Source of the DNA: Clostridia bacterium
Lineage (GTDB): Bacteria; Bacillota; Clostridia; Oscillospirales; QAMX01
NCBI GenBank assembly: GCA_017556885.1
Contig: JAFYLV010000119.1
Coordinates: 1 to 16,392, forward strand
Length of the DNA: 16,392 bases
Direction of reading: 5' to 3'
Within the stretch, counting starts at the first letter, position 1, and each line of letters opens with the position of its first letter. The translations under genes and the position numbers were made by a program. Shown here one piece after another: positions 6,717 to 14,143 of this stretch. Below the pieces are notes generated by a model. It was given only the letters and a program-made list of their open reading frames with translations. It ran no database searches and was not told the origin of the DNA.

Positions 6717-7694
6717 TCAGCGCTGCTCGAAGTTGTAGTTGCGGTAGGCGGCAGTCTCCTCGACCTCCAGCTCCTCCACGGCCTCATCGATCATTTCGAT
6801 CATCAGCTCGCTGACGTAGGAGGAAGCCATTTCGTCCACATAGTCGGACTCACTGCGCTCCAGCTGGACGAAGATGTAGTAATACTCACCCTCGTGGATA
6901 ACTTCGGAAACACCACCCACGGGCAGCATGGCAAGGGCGCTTTCGGTGATATCACCGTTGGGGGTAAGATAAACATCGTTTGCATTGTTTGCATCGGCGG
7001 TGAGGGAGTACGTGTCAACGATTTCCTCAATATTGGCATCTTTCTCCATCAGCAGGTCGCGGACGGCATTGGCATGTTTGATGTTGTCCTGACCGGAGGC
7101 GCGGTCATTGAGCATGACGTACTGCACGTGGTAGATCCCGTCGGCAAACTCCTTGCGGAATTCGTCCAGCTTGGTCTCGTCGGGATAGTAGGGACCTTCC
7201 TTACCGAAGAGAGCTTCCTGAATGGAGTCCTCCAGATTAAAGAGGGCGTAGATCTGCACGTAATCCTCTTCGGTCATGTTGTATTCTTCGTAATACTGGG
7301 AGAGCAGATCGGAGCCGTATTCCTTTTTGAACTCGGCAAGCTCCTCCCGGGCCTTTGTAATATTTTCCTCGGAGAGGGTAATGCCGTGCTCGGCACCCAG
7401 GCGCAGCATAGCATACTCGTTGGCAAGCTGCTTGCAGGCATGGTCGATGATCATATCACCGAGAGTGCGGCCGTCATATTCCTTGCGGGGATCGAGAACG
7501 TCTCCCTCCTGCAGATAGTTGGAAACGTAATAATCCGAGGCCTGATAGACAAAATAGTTGAACATACCGCGGGTGACGGTGTGACCGTCGATGACGAGCA
7601 GGGTCTGGTCAAGCGCGGCGCAGCCGGCAAAGGAACAGACCAGAACGGCGGCAAGAAGAAGAGCGGCGCAAAGCCGGATAAGAATGTTTCGCAT
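6717..7694 (-). CDS. SurA/PrsA-like foldase lipoprotein (second of tandem pair)
   Basis: This 325-residue protein begins with a lipoprotein signal (MRNILIR, hydrophobic core, FAGC with lipidated C25). Next comes VIDGHTVTRGMFNYFVYQ, the pattern at the start of SurA N-terminal chaperone domains. A helical, acidic middle follows, and then a parvulin-like region (about 195-290) with YHVQYVMLND, a K/E-rich helix and LPVGGVSEVIHEGEYYYIFV. It is probably anchored outside the cell membrane and helps secreted proteins fold. The classical parvulin histidines are not obvious, so isomerase activity may be absent. GGAGGTAAC precedes ATG 7694. It starts 21 bases after the stop of its paralogue, so the two form an operon. 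Confidence 0.75.
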   Translation of the reverse strand: MRNILIRLCAALLLAAVLVCSFAGCAALDQTLLVIDGHTVTRGMFNYFVYQASDYYVSNYLQEGDVLDPRKEYDGRTLGDMIIDHACKQLANEYAMLRLGAEHGITLSEENITKAREELAEFKKEYGSDLLSQYYEEYNMTEEDYVQIYALFNLEDSIQEALFGKEGPYYPDETKLDEFRKEFADGIYHVQYVMLNDRASGQDNIKHANAVRDLLMEKDANIEEIVDTYSLTADANNANDVYLTPNGDITESALAMLPVGGVSEVIHEGEYYYIFVQLERSESDYVDEMASSYVSELMIEMIDEAVEELEVEETAAYRNYNFEQR

Positions 7695-7715
7695 GATTCG
7701 GGTTACCTCCGCAGA

Positions 7716-8729
7716 TCAGAACTGCAAGTAGTATTCGGAGTACTCAGCGGTCTGGTAAATGGCAAGACCGTCGGCAAGCATTTGTGTGCGAGCCTCAATG
7801 TTCTTGCTCATATAATCAAGAATGACGGAATCGATCTGCTTCTCATCCAGGGGCAGGCGCTTGGCAACCATCATGCCGTTGGAGGTCTCCATGATATCGG
7901 TGACGTCGCCGATCTTGAGGTTTCGGATACCCTTGAGCAGAACCTCATCGGTGATGGAATCCAGGGTAAAGTAAATGGTGTAGGGGCTCTCGCGGCCGGA
8001 GGCATCCTCGCTGTAGTCCTGAACGACTTTTTCGTCATCCTCGCCCTTGAGGAATGCCGCACGGGCGGCGGTGCAGTTGTCGCGGGAGATCTTCAACTCG
8101 GCATCGTTGAGCACGGCACCGGTGGCATCGGTAACGCTCTGGATCACATAAGTGATGCAGATATAGTTCTCGTGGAAGTCCTTGGTGATGTTCGCGATCT
8201 CTGTCTCAGAAGGATAATAGGTGCTGCCGTCCTCATAAAGGGCCTCGGAGATGCGGGTGATGAGGGCGGCGTTGCGGCAGAAGAGCTCAACATCGGCGTT
8301 GGTGCAGCCAAGATTCTTGATCATCTGCTTGTAAGAGGTGCCGGCGGCCTCCAGCTGGGCAACGTAGGCATCCTTATAAGATTCCGCCGTGGTATAGTCC
8401 TTGCTGGACATGGTCACGCCGATCTCCTCGCCGAGGGCAATGGTGGCATAATCGTCGACGATGCGGTCGTAGATGATATCCTTGACGTAATCGCCGGCGG
8501 TGGTGTTTTCGTCGATCTTATCGGTAGAGGAGATCATGTTGTCGCCAAGGTCAGAGGCCATGGCGGAGAGATACTGGGACATATAGAAGGAGAAATACCC
8601 GTCGGTGACACCGACACCGTCCACCGTGAACAGTACCTTCGCGGAGGAGCAGGCAGAAAGGCCGGCTGCGCAGCCGAGAAGCAGGCAGAGGGTGAGTGAC
8701 AGGGCAAGGATTCGTTTTGTTCTTTTCAT
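7716..8729 (-). CDS. SurA/PrsA-like foldase lipoprotein (first of tandem pair)
   Basis: A 337-residue lipoprotein with signal MKRTKR, a hydrophobic core and the canonical lipobox LSAC (C27). The mature part begins VLFTVDGVGVTDGYFSFYMSQYLS, the same layout as the downstream paralogue. It ends in a parvulin-like region (about 190-305) containing AAFLKGEDDEKVVQDYSED and LKIGDVTDIMETSNGMMVAKRL. The likely role is extracellular protein folding. ATG 8729 is chosen over an in-frame ATG at 8762. The latter overlaps the expected transcription start below the promoter at 8769-8797, while AAAGGAG lies between the two. The distance from that site to ATG 8729 is slightly long (12 bases). The two lipoproteins may be partners or have diverged clients. 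Confidence 0.75.
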   Translation of the reverse strand: MKRTKRILALSLTLCLLLGCAAGLSACSSAKVLFTVDGVGVTDGYFSFYMSQYLSAMASDLGDNMISSTDKIDENTTAGDYVKDIIYDRIVDDYATIALGEEIGVTMSSKDYTTAESYKDAYVAQLEAAGTSYKQMIKNLGCTNADVELFCRNAALITRISEALYEDGSTYYPSETEIANITKDFHENYICITYVIQSVTDATGAVLNDAELKISRDNCTAARAAFLKGEDDEKVVQDYSEDASGRESPYTIYFTLDSITDEVLLKGIRNLKIGDVTDIMETSNGMMVAKRLPLDEKQIDSVILDYMSKNIEARTQMLADGLAIYQTAEYSEYYLQF

Positions 8730-8768
8730 ACTGTTAAAACACTCCTTTAGGATCGTACACATGGGAAT

Positions 8769-8797
8769 ATAATAGCATATTTCGGGCGAAAAGTAAA
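8769..8797 (-). promoter_or_regulatory. Sigma-A-like promoter for foldase operon
   Basis: On the minus strand TTTACT (8792-8797), a 17-base spacer and TATTAT (8769-8774) lie 40-68 bases upstream of ATG 8729. The predicted transcription start near 8762 gives a leader of about 33 bases containing the AAAGGAG ribosome binding site. This argues for the downstream start codon. Confidence 0.6.
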
Positions 8798-8861
8798 CCG
8801 GAAAGGAGCCAAAGAGGAAAAGAGTGGTGGAAAAAACGTAAACTTTTTGTTAAAAGGGGGC

Positions 8862-8890
8862 TTGCGCATCGCGTGGCTGCGGAATATAAT
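8862..8890 (+). promoter_or_regulatory. Sigma-A promoter for YhcH/NanQ-like gene
   Basis: TTGCGC (8862-8867), a 17-base spacer and a perfect TATAAT (8885-8890) lie 32 bases upstream of ATG 8923. With the minus-strand promoter at 8769-8797 it accounts for the 193-base divergent gap (8730-8922). Confidence 0.8.
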
Positions 8891-8922
8891 AGAATAAAAT
8901 CCGAAAAGGAAGGTAATTTGAA

Positions 8923-9375
8923 ATGATCTTTGATAAAGCCGCAAATCTCGATCTCTATGCCGGCGTGCACCGCCATATGCCCGCCGTCATCGAATTTGTG
9001 AAGAAGTTTCTTGCCGAGCCCGGTCCCGACGGCCGTTATGAGATCGACGGAGATGAGGTCTACGTCAACGTCTTCGGAAAGCCCAACGGCCCCGATGCCG
9101 AGAAGCGCTTTGAGACCCACGACAAGTACATCGATCTGCAGCTGGTCATCTCCGGCGGCCAGACCATCTACTGGGCCGACCGCGACACCCTGACCCTTAC
9201 CGAGCCCTGCCCTCCGGGCAAGGACGTGGCCTTCTATGCCGAGGTGCCCGGCACCCGCTGCGAGCTGCGTGCCGGCGATTTCCTCTTCCTCTTCCCCGGG
9301 GATGCCCACCGTCCCGACTGCGAGCTCTCCGGAGAGCCCGACTGCCGCAAGATGGTCGTCAAGATCCGCGTGTAA
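8923..9375 (+). CDS. YhcH/YjgK/YiaL family cupin, NanQ-like sugar anomerase
   Basis: At 150 residues this is the normal length of the YhcH/YjgK/YiaL (DUF386) family. Family marks are FETHDKYIDLQLVISG (E64, H66, D71), the FLFPGDAHRP segment (H129) and the terminal KMVVKIRV. The conserved Glu/His residues bind a metal in the cupin barrel. In E. coli, NanQ/YhcH speeds sialic acid anomer exchange, and relatives act on other sugars. No sialic acid genes lie in this window, so the substrate is open. AGGAAGG precedes the start by about 9 bases. Codons are strongly biased to C-ending forms, consistent with high expression, and the promoter is strong. Confidence 0.85.
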   Translation: MIFDKAANLDLYAGVHRHMPAVIEFVKKFLAEPGPDGRYEIDGDEVYVNVFGKPNGPDAEKRFETHDKYIDLQLVISGGQTIYWADRDTLTLTEPCPPGKDVAFYAEVPGTRCELRAGDFLFLFPGDAHRPDCELSGEPDCRKMVVKIRV

Positions 9376-9394
9376 GACAAAAATCCGGTGGATT

Positions 9395-9901
9395 ATGATC
9401 GGTTTTTGTTATTTGGAAAAAGAGCGTTTCCCGGAATATGCGGATGCGCTCTTCTCCGTTCTTCATGGGAACATGAACGCCATCGCCCCCACCGGTCAGA
9501 GCCGCGAAGCGGACTTTGCCTGTTGGTCGCAGGCGATGGGGGAGCAGCTGAAAAGCGAAAGCCGCTCCGTGATCCTTATTTTTTACCGACCGACGCAGGA
9601 GCTTGCGGGATATTTTCAGTATTCGGTCTCCGACGGGGTGTTTTTCATGGAAGACATCCAGTTTAAGCCGGAATTTCAGGGAAAGCACAATATTTTCAGA
9701 GAGCTGTACAGCTTTGTTTTCGAACATCTGGAGGATTTTTCGGTTGTTAGGGCCAATGCAAGCAAGCGCAACACAAAGTCCATGGGAGTTCTCAGGCATT
9801 TGGGACTTGTATCGGTGGGGGAAAACAAAACCGGGCGCAGTTACTGTTTTCGGGGCACAAAGGAAGACCTGATGCGGTGGTATACGGGTGGCAGACGGTA
9901 A
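9395..9901 (+). CDS. GNAT-like N-acetyltransferase
   Basis: This 168-residue protein has a GNAT-like layout. The centre reads FFMEDIQFKPEFQGKHNIFREL (about residues 83-103), a candidate acetyl-CoA binding strand-loop-helix, though the usual Q/RxxGxG/A motif is imperfect (QGKHN). NASKRNTKSMGVLRHLGLV (121-139) is a good match to the motif-B helix with the typical N..S..L..LG pattern. ATG 9395 lies 19 bases after the previous stop, with only a weak GGTGG as ribosome binding site, so it may depend on coupling to the upstream gene. Its base composition is less GC-rich than that of its neighbour. Substrate unknown. Confidence 0.62.
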   Translation: MIGFCYLEKERFPEYADALFSVLHGNMNAIAPTGQSREADFACWSQAMGEQLKSESRSVILIFYRPTQELAGYFQYSVSDGVFFMEDIQFKPEFQGKHNIFRELYSFVFEHLEDFSVVRANASKRNTKSMGVLRHLGLVSVGENKTGRSYCFRGTKEDLMRWYTGGRR

Positions 9902-9931
9902 TGCCTGCGCCAAAAAAGCACGATATTACGA

Positions 9932-9969
9932 AAAAATCCGATACGGAAATGAATCCGTATCGGATTTTT
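9932..9969. terminator. Bidirectional terminator between convergent genes
   Basis: AAAAATCCGATACGG (9932-9946) pairs perfectly with CCGTATCGGATTTTT (9955-9969) around an eight-base loop. The A and T ends make it effective on both strands. It ends the GNAT transcript on the plus strand and the four-gene operon (10014-13839) on the minus strand. Confidence 0.9.
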
Positions 9970-10013
9970 ATGTTGTGGCACCGCTTTCGGCGATGCGGTT
10001 GACATTCTGAAAA

Positions 10014-10784
10014 CTACAGCAGCTCCTTGCCGGAGTCGGCATCGCAGTAGAGGGTGGCGTCTGCGTGGCTGCGCAGGGCGGTGGCGGGGCAGGCCTCACC
10101 GACCTCGCCGGTGACGGTGCGGGTGACGGCCCAGGTCTTGGTGGCGCCGGGCACCATGCAGAAGACGTGCTTCGGAGCCATGAGGGTGGGGATGGTCAGG
10201 GAGAGGGCATACTTCGGCACATCGTCGATGGTGGCAAAGCAGCCGTCGTTGACCTGCTGCTGGCGGCACTTCTCATCGAGATCCACCTTCTTGCAGGCAA
10301 ACTTGTCGTTGAAGTCGGCAACGTGGGGATCGTTGAAGGCGATGTGGCCGTTCTCGCCGATGCCCATGCAGACGATGTCGGCGGGATTCTTGGTCAGCAG
10401 AGCGCCGTAGCGGGCAGCCTCGGCATCGGCATCGGTGGCGGTGATGTCGATGTAGTTAACGGACTTGAAGGGCAGGCGGTCAAAGATACCGCGCTTGAGG
10501 AACTGGCCGAAGCCCTGGGGTGCATCGGCGGCAAGACCGACGTACTCGTCCATGTGGTAGGCGTTGACACGGGTCCAGTCGAGGCCTTCCTCGGCGCAGA
10601 GGTGATCGAGGAACTCGTTCTGGGAGGGAGCGGCGGCGAAGATCATGTTGATCTCGGCCTTCTCGGCGAGCAGCTTCTTCATCGCGGCGGCACAGTCGGC
10701 CGCAGCGGCGGCGCCCATGGCGTCACGGGTGTCGTGGATCTCCACGGCGAGGTTTTCACACTTCAGTTCTTTGAGCAGAGCCAT
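10014..10784 (-). CDS. nagB: Glucosamine-6-phosphate deaminase family protein
   Basis: A 256-residue member of the NagB/6-phosphogluconolactonase superfamily. The NagB-type AYHMDEYVGL (D79) and GIGENGHIAFNDP (141-153, H147) stretches mark the active site. The expected reaction converts glucosamine-6-phosphate to fructose-6-phosphate plus ammonia in the cytoplasm. D152 stands where the catalytic glutamate of E. coli NagB lies, and GFGQF replaces the usual SYHSF, so a related amino-sugar phosphate may be the true substrate. TTGGAGGATATAG gives a clear start at 10784. It is the last gene of the operon, 27 bases after the WecC-like gene. Codons are strongly biased, suggesting high expression. Confidence 0.82.
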   Translation of the reverse strand: MALLKELKCENLAVEIHDTRDAMGAAAAADCAAAMKKLLAEKAEINMIFAAAPSQNEFLDHLCAEEGLDWTRVNAYHMDEYVGLAADAPQGFGQFLKRGIFDRLPFKSVNYIDITATDADAEAARYGALLTKNPADIVCMGIGENGHIAFNDPHVADFNDKFACKKVDLDEKCRQQQVNDGCFATIDDVPKYALSLTIPTLMAPKHVFCMVPGATKTWAVTRTVTGEVGEACPATALRSHADATLYCDADSGKELL

Positions 10785-10811
10785 TTTCTATATCCTCCAA
10801 AAAGTTAAAAA

Positions 10812-12026
10812 TTACAGGCGGTAGGTGCCGGGAAGCTGGCAGACGTTGCGGGTATCGAGAACGATCTTGCCGGAAAGCTTGTCCATATTCTCGCGGATCT
10901 CGCTGTGACCGACGAGGAGAACAACGATATCCACATCCGCAAGGAACTTGTCCAGATCGTGGTACTGATTCTCCACGATGTCGCGGCAGACCCAGGGATC
11001 GTAGACCTTGACGCCGCCGGCGAGGTGGCGCTCCATGCACTCCAGCATCTGCAGGGTGGGGCTTTCGCGCACGTCATCCACGTTTTCCTTATAGGTCAGG
11101 CCGTAGAGGCCAACGCGGGAAACATCCTTGATGCCGTGCTCGCGCATGATGTCGTGAATACGGCCGAGGACAAACTCCGGCATGGAGTCGTTGATCTTGC
11201 GGGCCTGCCAGATGAGGTTTGCAAGGCTGGGATAGTCGCCAACGAGGAACCAGGGGTCAACGGAGATGCAGTGACCGCCGACGCCGGGGCCGGGGGAGAG
11301 GATATTGACGCGGGGATGCTTGTTGGCGATGCGGATGATCTCGTAAACGTTCATGTCTGCCTGGCGGCAGATCTTGGTCAGCTCATTTGCGAAGGCGATG
11401 TTGATGTCGCGGAAGGTGTTTTCCACGACCTTGGTCATCTCAGCGGTGCGGATGTCAGTAACGACGATCTCGCCCTGGCAGAAGTTTGCATAAAGCGCCT
11501 TGACGGCCTCGCCGATCTCGGGGCAGTCGGCACCGATGGTGCGGGCATTGTGCTCCAGCTCGTAGACCATGTTGCCGGGGATGATGCGCTCCGGCGCATG
11601 GACGAGGTGAACGGTCTTGCCGATGCCCTCGCAGAGGGGACGGACGTAGCGGTCCATGGTGCCGGGGGACACGGTGGACTCCAGAACCACCGTGGCACCG
11701 TCGGGGCAGACCTCGAGGACGCTCTTAACGGCAGAGATGACGTAGGCGGGATCGATGCGCTTGCTGTCCTTGTCGTAGGGGGTGGGGACGGCGACAATGT
11801 AGGTATCGGTCTTGATGTACTCGCAGCGGAATTCGATACCGGCATCCAGTGCGGCGCGGAAGAGCTCGTCAAGGCCCTTTTCCTCAAAGGTCAGCTCTCC
11901 GGCGGAAAGCTTGCCGACGAGTTCGCGGTTGTAGTCGGTGCCCACCACGGAAACTCCGTGGGTGGCGAACATGAGTGCCGTGGGCAGGCCGATATAGCCA
12001 AGACCCACCACGTTGACAGTGGACAT
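10812..12026 (-). CDS. wecC: UDP-N-acetyl-D-mannosamine dehydrogenase-like nucleotide-sugar dehydrogenase
   Basis: A 404-residue UDP-sugar dehydrogenase of the WecC branch. The N-terminal Rossmann motif is GLGYIGLPTA (8-17). The central domain has AEMTKVVENTFRDINIA, with catalytic K199. The catalytic cysteine C253 sits in PGPGVGGHCISVDPWFL, a stretch characteristic of UDP-ManNAc dehydrogenases. A C-terminal UDP-binding domain (about 300-404) contains GLTYKENVDDVRESP. It would oxidise UDP-ManNAc to UDP-ManNAcA for surface polysaccharide synthesis using NAD. The usual partner, UDP-GlcNAc 2-epimerase (WecB/MnaA), is not in the window. AAGGAAGG lies upstream of ATG 12026. Specificity within the family is likely but not certain. 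Confidence 0.85.
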   Translation of the reverse strand: MSTVNVVGLGYIGLPTALMFATHGVSVVGTDYNRELVGKLSAGELTFEEKGLDELFRAALDAGIEFRCEYIKTDTYIVAVPTPYDKDSKRIDPAYVISAVKSVLEVCPDGATVVLESTVSPGTMDRYVRPLCEGIGKTVHLVHAPERIIPGNMVYELEHNARTIGADCPEIGEAVKALYANFCQGEIVVTDIRTAEMTKVVENTFRDINIAFANELTKICRQADMNVYEIIRIANKHPRVNILSPGPGVGGHCISVDPWFLVGDYPSLANLIWQARKINDSMPEFVLGRIHDIMREHGIKDVSRVGLYGLTYKENVDDVRESPTLQMLECMERHLAGGVKVYDPWVCRDIVENQYHDLDKFLADVDIVVLLVGHSEIRENMDKLSGKIVLDTRNVCQLPGTYRL

Positions 12027-12053
12027 AATGCTCAGATCCTTCCTTTCGGTAGG

Positions 12054-12899
12054 TTATTCGTGAATGAAGAGAACGCCGAGGCAGCCGGGGCCGCAGTGGG
12101 CGGAAACGGTGCAGCCGGCGGTGGTCTCCAGGATCTCATCGAAGAGACCGGTGGCGGCGACAATGTCCTTGACGGACTGTACGGTGGCGGGATCCATCTC
12201 CGTATGGGTCACGAAGACGCGGGTGCGGTCAACGGTGACACCGGAAAGACGGTCGGCGGCGTACTTCTGCAGGGCCTTGCCGAGGCTGCCCATATATTTC
12301 TTGCTGGCATGCATCTTGCCGTTGTCGACAACGATGCAGGGCTTGATGTTGAGTACGGTAGCGCTCAGTGCGGCAACGGAGGAGCAACGTCCGCCGGCGC
12401 GCAGGAAGGCGAGGGTGTCGAGGATGAAGCTCGCATCCACCTTGTCGGCGATGCGGGCCATTTCGGCACAGATCTCATCGGCGCTCTTGCCGGCGGCGGC
12501 CATGTCGGCGGCCTTCAGCACCTGCAGACCGATACCGGTGGAAAGATTGCGGGAGTCGATGCAGTGAACGCCCTCCACCTCCAGAGCGGCGAGGGTGGCG
12601 TTCTGATGGGTGCAGGAAAATTCGCTGCTGATGGAGAAGTGGACGATCTCATCCGCACCGGCGGCCTTCAGAGAACGGAAATGGTCCTCAAAATCCGCGG
12701 GGGTGATGGCAGCGGTCTTGGGCAGCGTTCCGTCCGCCTTGAAGGCGGCAAAGATCTCGGCGGGGGTGATATCCACGCCGTCGCTGCAGAGCTTGCCGGC
12801 ATGCTCCACCCGCAGGGGGATGGTATGGATGCCGTATTTTTCGATCAGTTCGGGGGACAGGTCACAGGTGCTGTCCGAGGAGATGAAAATGCGTGCCAT
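12054..12899 (-). CDS. DegV family fatty-acid-binding protein
   Basis: This 281-residue protein has the DegV hallmarks. It opens with IFISSDSTCDLSPELIEKY. It then has TAAITPADFEDHF, ISSEFSCTHQNA at the place of the usual S(S)xLSGTYQSA fatty-acid head-group site, IDSRN, and LDTLAFLRAGGRCSSVAA (about 159-176). DegV/FakB proteins bind a fatty acid between two domains and present it to the FakA kinase. No fakA lies nearby. GGAGGTAAC precedes ATG 12899, and the upstream CPBP stop codon lies between that site and the start, so translation is coupled. The role here is inferred from the family. Confidence 0.87.
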   Translation of the reverse strand: MARIFISSDSTCDLSPELIEKYGIHTIPLRVEHAGKLCSDGVDITPAEIFAAFKADGTLPKTAAITPADFEDHFRSLKAAGADEIVHFSISSEFSCTHQNATLAALEVEGVHCIDSRNLSTGIGLQVLKAADMAAAGKSADEICAEMARIADKVDASFILDTLAFLRAGGRCSSVAALSATVLNIKPCIVVDNGKMHASKKYMGSLGKALQKYAADRLSGVTVDRTRVFVTHTEMDPATVQSVKDIVAATGLFDEILETTAGCTVSAHCGPGCLGVLFIHE

Positions 12900-12903
12900 G
12901 GTG

Positions 12904-13839
12904 TCAGTTACCTCCGTTTTGGTCGTCAGTCTGAGGCTCGTCTGCCTCCGTGCTTGCTTCCGGTGTCGGAAAATCTGCCGTCTCGGGCATAATGGGTGTG
13001 GCCGCAGGTGCTGCGGCGGGGATGGCGGGGGTATGGATAAACAGGCCGTAGCCCAAAAGGATGCAGAGAACGGTGGATACCATCAGCACCAGCACATACA
13101 GCAGGGGCCGGGCACCGAAAAAGTCGTAGGGAAGGAGCATCAGCAGGAAGTTGGTAAGGTTAAAGCCGCAGTGCAGCAGCACACAGGGCCAGAGAGAACG
13201 CTGATTCTCCCGCAGAATGCCCAGCGCAAGGCCGAGGATAAAGGCATAAATGATCCAGACGAGACCGGTGTGGATCAGTCCGAAGAAAACCGCCTGCAGA
13301 AGCACGGCAAATTCAAGCTTCATGCTCCGCTTCAGGGTGCTCTGCACCAGTCCGCGGAAGAGGATCTCCTCCAGGAAGGGGGCAAAAAGCACGGTGGCGA
13401 GGAAATAAATCATGTTGGGTTCCGTGGCCGTCAGCACGGCGGAGGCATCGCCATAGCTTTCCACCAGAGGTGTCGGCAAAAGACCGATGACGAAGCTCAC
13501 CAGCAGGTTTGCCGCAAGACCGAGGGGGACGGCGGCGACAAGGGAGGAACGCTCCGCCGGAGCCACCAGCGAAAAACGGGCGCGGATGCGGTTTCTGCGC
13601 ACCCGGACAACGAGCGCAAAGGCCGCAAGGGCGATGACCGAGCTTAGAAGCAGGTTGATAGCCACCGTCTCTGCGCTGTACTGCAGGATATAGGTCAAAA
13701 TGTCGGTAGAGGTAACGCCGGAAATAAAATAGGAGATCGCACCGAGCACGACGAACACCGTGGATACCAGCAGCTGAACGGCAACGTACAGCAGGATATA
13801 CAGGGCGGCGCGGCCCAGAGCGGGTATGGATCTTTTCAT
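12904..13839 (-). CDS. CPBP family intramembrane metalloprotease
   Basis: A 311-residue polytopic membrane protein with about seven to eight hydrophobic helices and the CPBP (Rce1/abortive-infection-like) motifs. These are EEILFRG (E157, E158, R162), FGLIH (H190) and HCGFN (H223, N227). These residues form the intramembrane metal site of this protease family. After the last helix (about residue 268) comes a Pro/Ala/Thr-rich and then acidic tail of roughly 40 residues, unusual in length. ATG 13839 is chosen because CCGGAGGTG lies 9 bases upstream and the promoter sits behind it. A longer in-frame reading from 13947 would cross the promoter. First gene of the operon with degV, wecC and nagB. 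Target proteins unknown. Confidence 0.87.
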   Translation of the reverse strand: MKRSIPALGRAALYILLYVAVQLLVSTVFVVLGAISYFISGVTSTDILTYILQYSAETVAINLLLSSVIALAAFALVVRVRRNRIRARFSLVAPAERSSLVAAVPLGLAANLLVSFVIGLLPTPLVESYGDASAVLTATEPNMIYFLATVLFAPFLEEILFRGLVQSTLKRSMKLEFAVLLQAVFFGLIHTGLVWIIYAFILGLALGILRENQRSLWPCVLLHCGFNLTNFLLMLLPYDFFGARPLLYVLVLMVSTVLCILLGYGLFIHTPAIPAAAPAATPIMPETADFPTPEASTEADEPQTDDQNGGN

Positions 13840-13878
13840 CGCAGAAAACACCTCCGGCTTGCGGATATTCGTCATTTT

Positions 13879-13907
13879 ATTATACCAAATCTTTCGCGGT
13901 TTTGCAA
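13879..13907 (-). promoter_or_regulatory. Strong sigma-A promoter for CPBP-degV-wecC-nagB operon
   Basis: On the minus strand TTGCAA (13902-13907), a 17-base spacer with TGG before the -10, and a perfect TATAAT (13879-13884). The ATG of the first gene is 40 bases downstream of the -10 box. No other promoter or terminator is evident in the 4-27 base gaps of the operon. Confidence 0.85.
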
Positions 13908-13925
13908 CAGAATTACAGGAGCAGA

Positions 13926-13953
13926 ACTCTTTTTGGCCGCCCTGCATAGAATA
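13926..13953 (+). promoter_or_regulatory. Candidate mother-cell (SigE/SigK-type) promoter
   Basis: GCATAGAATA (13944-13953) fits the CATAnnnTA -10 pattern of B. subtilis SigK promoters and differs by one base from the SigE -10 CATACAAT. An AC pair (13926-13927) lies 17 bases upstream of CATA, as in SigK promoters. No ATA-type SigE -35 is evident, and no good sigma-A promoter is seen here. It would transcribe the two small genes that follow. Confidence 0.35.
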
Positions 13954-13981
13954 AAGCAGGAAGCGGGGGGAGGTGGAGCCT

Positions 13982-14128
13982 ATGTTTCGTCGGCATCACG
14001 GTATCGGTACGGCGGCGGTGACCTTTGCCGCCGGGGTGCTGGTGGCCTTCTGCCTGCCCACGTGGTTTCTTATCTGCGCGCTTTGCCTGCTGCTTATTTT
14101 TGCGGGCTGCGCCTGCAGGAGAAGATAA
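13982..14128 (+). CDS. Small single-pass membrane protein upstream of SpoVM-like gene
   Basis: A 48-residue reading frame with a strong GGGGGAGGTGG ribosome binding site about 7 bases before ATG 13982. The product starts with a basic patch (MFRRHHG). It then has a long hydrophobic stretch from about residue 8 to 43, with a Pro-Thr-Trp break in the middle (LPTWF), and ends with CRRR. It could form one kinked helix or a hairpin of two short ones. I do not recognise the family. Its stop codon overlaps the AAGGAGG of the SpoVM-like gene, so the two are very likely co-translated. A sporulation membrane role is inferred from this coupling only. Confidence 0.6.
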   Translation: MFRRHHGIGTAAVTFAAGVLVAFCLPTWFLICALCLLLIFAGCACRRR

Positions 14129-14143
14129 GGAGGATTTGGACGG

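Noticed and set aside
6702..8699. 665-codon open frame on the plus strand, antisense to the two lipoprotein genes
   Set aside because: Both minus-strand genes have signal peptides, ribosome binding sites and a promoter. The antisense product is repetitive in Gly, Val, Ile and Leu without domain motifs.
10905..12992. 695-codon open frame on the plus strand, antisense to wecC and degV genes
   Set aside because: It lies across two well-recognised minus-strand genes, has a Gly/Ala/Asp/Val-rich composition typical of the complement of GC-rich codons, no family motif, and no ribosome binding site. It is a shadow frame.
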